64,000 nt of DNA from Diplocarpon mali (lineage: Eukaryota > Ascomycota > Leotiomycetes > Helotiales > Drepanopezizaceae): NCBI GenBank assembly GCA_024741835.1, contig JAENRP010000188.1, forward strand, positions 19,226 to 83,225. The letters are read 5' to 3'. Numbering within the stretch: position 1 is the first letter of the stretch; every line of letters begins with the position of its first letter. Positions 57,784-64,000 of the stretch are shown here, one piece after another. Made by a program: the position numbers and the translations under genes. The notes under the pieces are model-generated. The model had not been told where the DNA came from and made no database searches. It was given only the letters and a program-made list of their open reading frames with translations.

Positions 57784-59520
57784 ATGCGCTTTTATAAGAA
57801 CCAGTTTAAGGGTTATTCCATAGCAAACGACGCCTACTACCTTCCATTCTTTGCAGAATACCCCAAACACCTTGCCCTTTTGCCCCTATAAGCTGCAGTG
57901 GCTTATTACTACTATAATAGCGAAGTAGGTGGTATAGAGCCCTTGAGCGACCCCGCAGGCGTCCCCTATTACAACTCCGATTCCCTTATAAAGGAGGGAG
58001 AGCTACCTAACCCTATTAGAGGCTTTGATTCGATTTCTAAAGTCGAATTAACCCTTAGGGGTAACCTTATTGCAAGAGGTAGAGATTCGAGTAATAACCC
58101 CTTCAATTTTACCCCTATTTAAACCAACGCTAGCCGAATGCGGAATGCGGCTCCTTTGGCTAATTTAAGCTAAATTGTTAATAATGCCAAAAGGGGACTA
58201 CTGTCCCTAATAGATTAAAGAGCTAATAAAACCCTTAGAATCGACTTCTCCTTTTAAAATGACGCTAGTAGTATTAGTACTAATAAATCAATTAAGCTTG
58301 TACTTTAAGTAAGAGACCTCCTTATTAAAGCATACTTAGCAACTAATTCTTAGGAAAAACAGACGAAACTACTTGATTTACTTAAGGTTTTCAAAGAGTA
58401 TATAGAGTATAACTGTATTAAAAACACTTTTACGATTCTAGCTATATAGGTAGCTAATTTAAAGAGAGCAATATAGAAAATCGAGCAAATGCTAAAAACG
58501 TATACTTAAGTAATTAAGTCAGCAGCAGTAGCTACTATAGCTACTATTGCAAATTATAGTACTAGCGCCACTACTAGTAGTACTAGTATAGGTGGCGCTA
58601 ATAGGAATAGGGCTAGGGCTACAAGTAGCCCTAGGAACCCTACCGCGAATTCGGGGCCTAATAAGCCAAAGGGAAACGGTAAGCCAGTCCTTTTTAAGAG
58701 ATGCACCCTCTTATAGTCCCCTTTGGCTTCGACTACTTCTTTTTCGTCAATTGCTTTACATAATCGAATTAATGCTACTTTTAAAAAGAACAGTTTTAGT
58801 GATTTAGTAATCGCTACTATATCCTTATCTTTATATAAAAATATTGTTTTAACTATTACTCCTACGTTTAGTATTGATTTTTTAATTTCAAATAAGGCTA
58901 TTATTAAAAGGGTGCTTCCTTAATTAATTAGCCTTAAAAAGGGAGAGCTATAGTATAAAGTAGCTATTTACAGTATTCCGTTTGCGGATTTTAATATAAA
59001 GCGTAGCCTAGACTTAGAGCTAGACTTAAAAGAGATTAAAACCTTTAATAAGGGTTTTACCTTAATAGGAAAATCCTACTAAGCTACTTTAAAAGAGAAA
59101 CGTAACTCTGGTTTATATAAGAGTAGTATAATTATTATCTCTTTCCTAAATGAAAATCAGGCTAAGCGAGCTATAAGCAAAAGACTATATATCAGTAGCG
59201 CTTTAGTAAAAGTCGTTAAATATATAGCTATTAGTAGTATATACTAATATAAAACCTATACTAGATTTGGCCATTTAAAGGTTCTTTATAAAAGAGAACT
59301 AAAATGCTCCTTATATAGAGGCAACTATATAAGATAGGCTTATACTTATAATACTTATAAGGTAAATATTAAGTATAACTATACTAGTATTAAATGCGCT
59401 AATTGCAAAGAAATTATACATTCGGCTGATTTTAAGCTATATGAAGTTTTTATTATAATTAAAAATAAATCTATAGAAAAACGTACTACTAGTAGTACTA
59501 CTATTATAAATTGATTTGGC
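57784..59520 (+). pseudogene. LINE ORF1 (Gag-like, zinc knuckles)
   Basis: The frame probably starts at ATG 57784 (MRFYKNQFKGYSIANDAYY). It passes one TAA at about 57889 into GGIEPLSDPAGVPYYNSDSL. A helical middle part has KVFKEYIEYNCIK and VANLKRAIQKIEQ. A Ser/Thr/Asn-rich linker follows, then SGLYKSSIIIISFLNENQA and KRLYISSALVKVVKYIA. The C-terminal block has TRFGHLKVL, KCSLYRGN and IKCANCKEIIHSADFKLYEV (about 59395-59450). This order, an RRM-like fold followed by three CCHC-type knuckles, is the ORF1 pattern of Tad1-type fungal LINEs. Several Cys are lost through G-to-A changes. ORF1 would bind the element RNA. Confidence 0.75.
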
Positions 59521-59928
59521 GCTCTTTCTACTATTAATAATAATTGGGAATAAATGCCTATAAATTAATGTAAATAGAAGCTTGCCTACTATAGAGCACG
59601 TTTTATAAATAGCTGTAGAGTTATCTATTGATTTAATTGCGATTTAGGAACTTTAGATTATATAAGAGAACGATTTATTATATAGATCTATTATATACTT
59701 TAGTTTTAAATAAATCCTTTTAAATTAAAATTCCTTTAGGCTTAGAATGTTATTTTATATTTTAAATAAAATATATGCTATGCTAGCGCTTAGCTTATTA
59801 ATTGATCCTAATTGTATTATTATAAACGTTTTTCATATTCAATTAATTAATATCTATAATGCAAGTTACCTTAAAATGCCGAATAATATTAAATTCTTAG
59901 AAAGAGACTGTTTACTAATATTATTTTC
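59521..59928 (+). pseudogene. LINE ORF2 start, endonuclease-like, truncated
   Basis: After ORF1 a degraded frame leads to the open stretch 59747-59944. It contains FHIQLINIYNASYLKMPNNI, comparable to the IINVYNP strand of apurinic-type endonucleases in LINEs. The catalytic residues are not visible and the copy ends at the Copia-1 LTR. Confidence is limited to the general assignment. Confidence 0.45.
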
Positions 59929-60123
59929 TATTAAGCTTAAGTAAGTCGGCGCAGTAGGTAAAGGAGGCTTCTAAAGGTCAATAGTCGATATATTAGTAAG
60001 AGTTAAGGAAGGAAGGTTACCCCTTTCTTCCCTATAGCTATATATATATCAATATCCTATTAACTAAGTAGTAGGGTTATATGATAATATATCAGAGTAA
60101 TAGCTATATTATCCATCTTAATA
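59929..60123 (-). repeat. Copia-1 3' LTR
   Basis: 195 bp; the plus strand starts TATTAAGCTTAAG and ends CATCTTAATA, matching 7692-7886 throughout. The minus-strand TG and CA ends are partly changed to TA. Confidence 0.75.
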
Positions 60124-60420
60124 CCCTTACTTAGACCTTACTTCAATTGACCTGCAGTTAGGAAAATAATAACTATCCTTTTGCCCTAATCCAACTCCTA
60201 GGTATCTCTTTAAATTAAAAACAATCAATTAATAATAACCTCTATTGAAATTACCAAACTCTACTCGCAAGGTAGGATTAGGAGTTAAATTTCCTAAAAG
60301 CATTCCTTTATAAGACTACGTGATTTGACTCGCGGTCTAGGCCTAAGAGTCGATTTAAAAACTTTCCTTTATAAGACTACGTGACTTAACTTATAGGATA
60401 GGCCTAGGAGTCATCCTTAA
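60124..60420 (-). repeat. Copia-1 3' non-coding region with three palindromic motifs
   Basis: Motif copies at 60263-60285, 60328-60350 and 60389-60411. The last two are part of a 61-bp tandem duplication with the flank CTTTATAAGACTACGTGA. They lie after the RNase H stop, so here the motif is probably outside coding sequence. Spacings of 65 and 61 are not multiples of three, in contrast to the arrays in coding regions. Confidence 0.6.
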
Positions 60421-62440
60421 GCCTATTAAGCCCTTACTATCTTTTGCAACCTTAGTATATCTTTAAATACTTTAAACTTTATAATTATCTTTAATAGCTT
60501 TATAAATCCATTTGCTACTTTTCGATTAGTTAGAATATAAGTGATTAATGACTTATTCTTTATAATAAGATCGTAGATAAAGTAGTAGGTAATATTGATA
60601 TATTTCGATCGCTTATATAAGTATAGATTCTTTATAAGTGCAATCGCTCTTATATTATTTGCTTAAAGATTAATATAGTTCTTATCTTATCTAATGTATT
60701 TAGTAAAACCTATATCTTTTAAAACTTAAGCGATTTATAATCCTTATTTGCAATTTGATAATATTGATATATATTCGGCCTTAGTGCTTGCAGTAGCTAC
60801 TGATTTCTACTTCCTACTTCCTTATAATATAAGTCTGCTATATAGTACTACTACGCTTTTAAATATACTTTTCCAACCTTTTATATTTGCCTAATCGGAA
60901 TTAGTATATACCTTAAGCTTTGCACTTATATATTTCATTAGTCTATATCTTACCTTTTATATGATTATCGATCAAAGGTACCTTTTAAGTCGCTTGACTG
61001 TATTCTTATATCGAATCGTTAGATCCTTTAAGTTCTAATTAAGTTGCTTAATAATAAAGGCGATATCTGGTCTTATATATACTATAATATATATAATTGC
61101 TCTAATATCCTATTAGTACTTCTTTAAATCTTCTCTTTGCTTATTTTCATTAGTAGGCTCTAACTTATTATACTTTCCTTCGATTAAAGTACGCTTTAGC
61201 TTAAAGTTAGGAGTATAAGTAGAGAGTCCTATTCGGTCTAGGATCTTTTTAATATACTACTTTTAATCCAATTAGAGTTTTTAAATAGAGCGGTTCCTTA
61301 TAATACAAATGCCAAAGATCTTATAAATTCCCCTTAGATCCTTAGTATTAAAACGTTTCTAAATTATTATAAAGAACTAATCTAATTAAATAGTTATTTT
61401 CGCAGCTATAGTAATATTATTAATATATAATAGTAACTTAGTTCTACGCTTAATATAAGTAAATAGATAAAGGTTAGCTAGGCTTTAAATGAATCCTATT
61501 TCTATTAAAGTAGAGCTATATAAGAGGTTCTAATTATAAGCTAATTATTTAAGCCTATAGATACTACAAAGTATATAAAGAGAGTAGCCAGCGCATATAG
61601 GAATACTATTAGGTTAAGAGAGAAAAATCCATTCCTTTATAGTCGCTTTAGTAAATATATTCTTAATATTATACTATCTGCATTTAAGGTTCTTAGCAGC
61701 TACTATTGCTATAAATATACAAAGGGTATCTATGCAAACTATTGGCGCGAATATATTAAAATAGTCTTCTCTATACTATTAGGAGAAGCCCTTAGCTATA
61801 AGCCTTGCCTTATAATATTCTAAGGTCCTATTTATATATATCTTAATTATAAAGACCTATTTTATTAAAACTAGGTTTACGTCTTTTAGCATTAGTTCCT
61901 CTATCTATATACTATTTATAATAAGAGAGCTTATCTCCTCTTAAATTGCCTTATTCTATATTACTCTATTCTTTAAGTTATTAATAGATTTATTATACGT
62001 TTTTAAAAGAGAGATTTTCATTATCCCTTTAGCAGTTAGGAATATATTATCTTTATCAAAGCTCTATTAAAGTTTAAGCTTATAGATCTTATGCGCTATT
62101 ATAGCCTAAATACACTTAGATTTGCATTTGTCTAAGGTATCTTTTAATTCTAGGTCTCTATTCCTCTTTAAAGGCGTAGGTTTAGCTATAGGTTCTATAG
62201 GCTTATTATCTAAGGAACCGCTTTCTAGTAGTAGAGGCTTATCGTTACTTATACTTATTTTAGGAATATCCTTTACTATAGGTACTTTAATTAAAGGGAT
62301 AATAATATTAAAGTTATTCTATACTTTAAGTAGTTCGCAAATAATAGGAATAGTCTATTCGGCCTTTAAGCGACTAGCAGGTCGTCGATTAGCAAGTACG
62401 CTTAATATGCTTAAGCTAAGAAAGAAGGGTTATTAGTTCG
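60421..62440 (-). pseudogene. pol: Copia-1 reverse transcriptase and RNase H relic
   Basis: The minus strand reads YYKARLIAKGFSQQYREDYF, then NIFAPIVCIDTLCIFIAIVA (61700-61830). The catalytic box is L-L-Y-I-N-N-I-T-I at 61416-61427, with Y-I-N-N for Y-V-D-D. FGICIIRNRSI and QYIKKILDRIGLSTY follow. RNase H has QQDIRAIIYI, RPDIAFIIKQLNQNLKD (about 61070-61130), SVATASTKAEYISI (about 60820) and a C-terminal ILTNRKVANGFIKLL. The plus-strand open frame at 62122-62436 is its shadow. Confidence 0.85.
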
Positions 62441-63450
62441 GCTTAATAGTATTACTATTAAGTAGTATACCTTGCGAATCTCTAAGTATATAGAGCTTTA
62501 AGGATAGCTCCCTCTTATTTTAAAATTTGTCGAACTCAACTATTAAGGATATAATTACTCGCCTTAAATCTAGCGCGTATACTATCTATTGCTTTATTAT
62601 CTATTTAATATACCTAATAAATATATACTCTCTACTTTAGTCTATTAGCTTTTTACTCTTTATACCTATAGGCTAGGAATTTGGGCTAATATAAGAGTAG
62701 CAAACGCTTTTAAAGACGCAGATATAATTTAAGCTTAGTTTTTATTTAAAATATGCCTTATATAATGATATTTAAGTGCTATTGACTATTAGTCTACTAC
62801 CTATTCTATTTTATAAGTATATATTTGCCTTAATCGCAAGGTCTTAGAATTCTAATAGTAGGTTAGTATCTTATAGTAGAGCGCGATAGTCAGTCTCTAC
62901 TTGCTAGATGCTTCGCTTAGCGATGCTATTCTAATAGGAACCTTTATATATTATAGTTAGTTTATAATAAACTCTTTATTTTACCTATTTATTAAGCTTT
63001 ACTTTAATCTTTAATATATTATTAGACCTAATAGTTATTAGCTTTAATTAAGTCTAGTATTCCTTTATCACTTTTTAAGTTTCTAGCTTTTCTATAAGCT
63101 TAGATTTAGTCCTAGCGTAAATAGTCTATATCTATTAAGTAGAGTTATTTACTATTTAAGAAAACTAATTATTTCCTTTAATTAAGGTTATAAATAGTCT
63201 AGTGGTATTAATAGATATTAGTGCTAATATCGAATCTTTCTATAAACTAAGCTTAATTTGCATCCGATTTCGAAGTTTTATTAATTTGCAAATTTAATAT
63301 ATTAAGCGATCCTTTAATACTTAGATCTTCTATTTTAAGGTCAAGACCTTATATAGGCCCTTTAATTTCTTTAGCCTTAAATGCGCAAATCTTTTATATA
63401 TTAGCTAATACTTTAATAAGCTTTTAACTTCTAATAGCTTTAATAGCCTA
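62441..63450 (-). pseudogene. int: Copia-1 gag-pre-integrase and integrase relic
   Basis: The minus strand reads YKRFAHLRLKKLKGLYKV (zinc-binding H-x3-H region, about 63360-63420) and ICKLIKLRNRM (second half of the zinc site). The core follows: LISINTTRLFITLIKGNN (first Asp, now Asn, about 63200), TIRSNNILKIK, then QNSIAKRSIQQVETDYRALL (about 62880-62940). VFKSVCYSYISPNS and EYIFIRYIK end the domain (about 62620-62690). Order and spacing are those of Copia integrase. Catalytic Asp residues are changed to Asn where readable. Confidence 0.8.
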
Positions 63451-63522
63451 TCGTTAGTCGATGCTTTATTATTAGCAGCTAAAAAGGACTAATAATAGCA
63501 GTTTAAGGTTTTACTATTTTCT

Positions 63523-63992
63523 AATTATAAGCTTGGCTTAAGAGTCGTTTTTAATAAAACTGCAAGATCTACTTATAGTCCTAGCTTAAGAGTCGATTTT
63601 CTAGAAATAGCAAGATCTACTCGCAGTCCTAGCTTAAGAGTCATTTCTAACGAATTTGCGAATTTTACTTATAATCTTAGCTTAAGAGTCATTTCTACGA
63701 ATTTTACTTGCGATTCTAGCTTAAGAGTTATTATTAGCAAATCTGCAGAATCCACTCGCAGTCTTAGCTTAAAAGTCATTTCTATTAAATTCACTTATAA
63801 TCCTAGCTTAAGAGTTATCTTTAAAAATACCTTATAATCTACCTATAGTTCTAGCTTAAGAGTTATTTTCGTAAATTTCACTTGCGATCTTAGCTTAAGA
63901 GTCTATCTATTCTCCTTATCCTTACTCAATTATATTAAGGCAGAGAGTGCACTTTCTTTAAAGGAATCTACTTATAAGTCTGGCTTAAGAGT
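63523..63992 (-). repeat. Ten-unit in-frame palindromic peptide array of Copia-1
   Basis: Motif starts: 63523, 63571, 63619, 63667, 63706, 63754, 63793, 63841, 63880 and 63970. Spacings are 48, 48, 48, 39, 48, 39, 48, 39 and 90, all multiples of three. On the Copia coding (minus) strand the units read T-L-K-L-G-L-Q-V (Q often TAA) followed by 5 to 8 residue linkers such as DLAVLLK. The array lies upstream of gag-pre-integrase and continues past the window end. The plus strand is nearly as open, owing to the motif symmetry. 63801-64000 is duplicated at 2452-2651. Confidence 0.8.
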
Positions 63993-64000
63993 CAATTTTT

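Larger units (their letters stand above)
57784..59928 (+). mobile_element. Tad-like LINE, 5' part
   Basis: Non-LTR element in plus orientation: ORF1 followed by the start of ORF2. It begins at the break in Gypsy-C polymerase and is cut at 59928 by the Copia-1 LTR. The first 1 kb keeps more C and G and fewer stops than anything else in the window except the Gypsy-C LTR region, so it was inserted later or was exposed to less RIP. The 3' end and poly-A are not present. Confidence 0.7.
59929..64000 (-). mobile_element. Copia-1: 3' LTR through integrase and peptide array, cut by the window end
   Basis: Minus-strand Ty1/Copia element: (window end) peptide array, gag-pre-integrase, integrase, reverse transcriptase, RNase H, 3' LTR. 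The LTR type is shared with Copia-3. It inserted into the LINE. Frames are RIP-damaged but many blocks can be read continuously. Confidence 0.85.

Noticed and set aside
62122..62436. 104-codon plus-strand frame, the longest but one in the window
   Set aside because: Antisense of the integrase-to-polymerase linker of Copia-1, which reads well on the minus strand.
62664..62686. Another possible palindromic motif (ACCTATAGGCTAGGAA...)
   Set aside because: Only the left half fits. Read in the integrase frame it is ordinary conserved Copia integrase sequence (SYISPNS...), so the likeness is chance.
1..64000. tRNA, rRNA or conserved host genes in the AT-rich sequence
   Set aside because: No cloverleaf, rRNA core segment or intron-containing host frame was seen on either strand. 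Everything of length is explained by transposable elements.

Overview
The window is one deep pile of degenerate transposable elements. I see no intact host gene, rRNA, tRNA or CRISPR array. It is extremely AT-rich, and almost every recognisable reading frame is broken by TAA or TAG codons where a relative keeps CAA, CAG or TGG. Wherever two copies of the same sequence can be compared, the differences are overwhelmingly C/T and G/A. That pattern is typical of repeat-induced point mutation (RIP) in filamentous ascomycetes, so I read this as an AT-rich, gene-poor block of a Pezizomycotina genome. The genus cannot be told from the sequence. The names Gypsy-A to -D and Copia-1 to -3 are mine.

Layout, left to right. 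1-2447: a gag-containing, pol-less relative of Gypsy-A (A-prime). 2448-2691: a scrap of a Copia peptide-repeat array. 2692-5562: gag and protease of Gypsy-D. 5563-5997: an LTR-like block with an assembly gap. 5998-7886: Copia-3 gag and 5' LTR (minus). 7887-8768: a Gypsy-B fragment. 8769-8884: a piece of the Copia-3-type LTR. 8885-9688: 3' end of Gypsy-C (minus). 9689-54079: Gypsy-A copy 1 (plus), itself interrupted by Copia-2 (10882-16559), Gypsy-A copy 2 (18865-34574) and Gypsy-B (34621-41873). 54080-57783: the rest of Gypsy-C. 57784-59928: a Tad-like LINE. 59929-64000: Copia-1 (minus).

The nesting is supported by target-site duplications: CCTCT for Copia-2, ATTAA for Gypsy-B and ATAG(T) for Gypsy-A copy 1. 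Removing the inserts gives Gypsy-A copy 1 a length of about 15.7 kb, the same as copy 2. Removing the whole 44.4-kb Gypsy-A complex rejoins a coiled-coil reading frame of Gypsy-C in phase.

Two things look new to me. First, more than 50 copies of a 23-bp near-palindrome (arms ACTCGCAGGCC and GGCCTAGGAGT) are scattered through otherwise unrelated Gypsy and Copia elements. Most are read in one phase as a short peptide of the type T-P-R-P-G-L-Q-V, and many lie in tandem arrays with spacings that are multiples of three. Second, Gypsy-A is a giant LTR retrotransposon that carries, beyond pol, two further reading frames of roughly 1,100 codons each, conserved in position in both copies. All reading was done by eye without searches, so domain edges are approximate.
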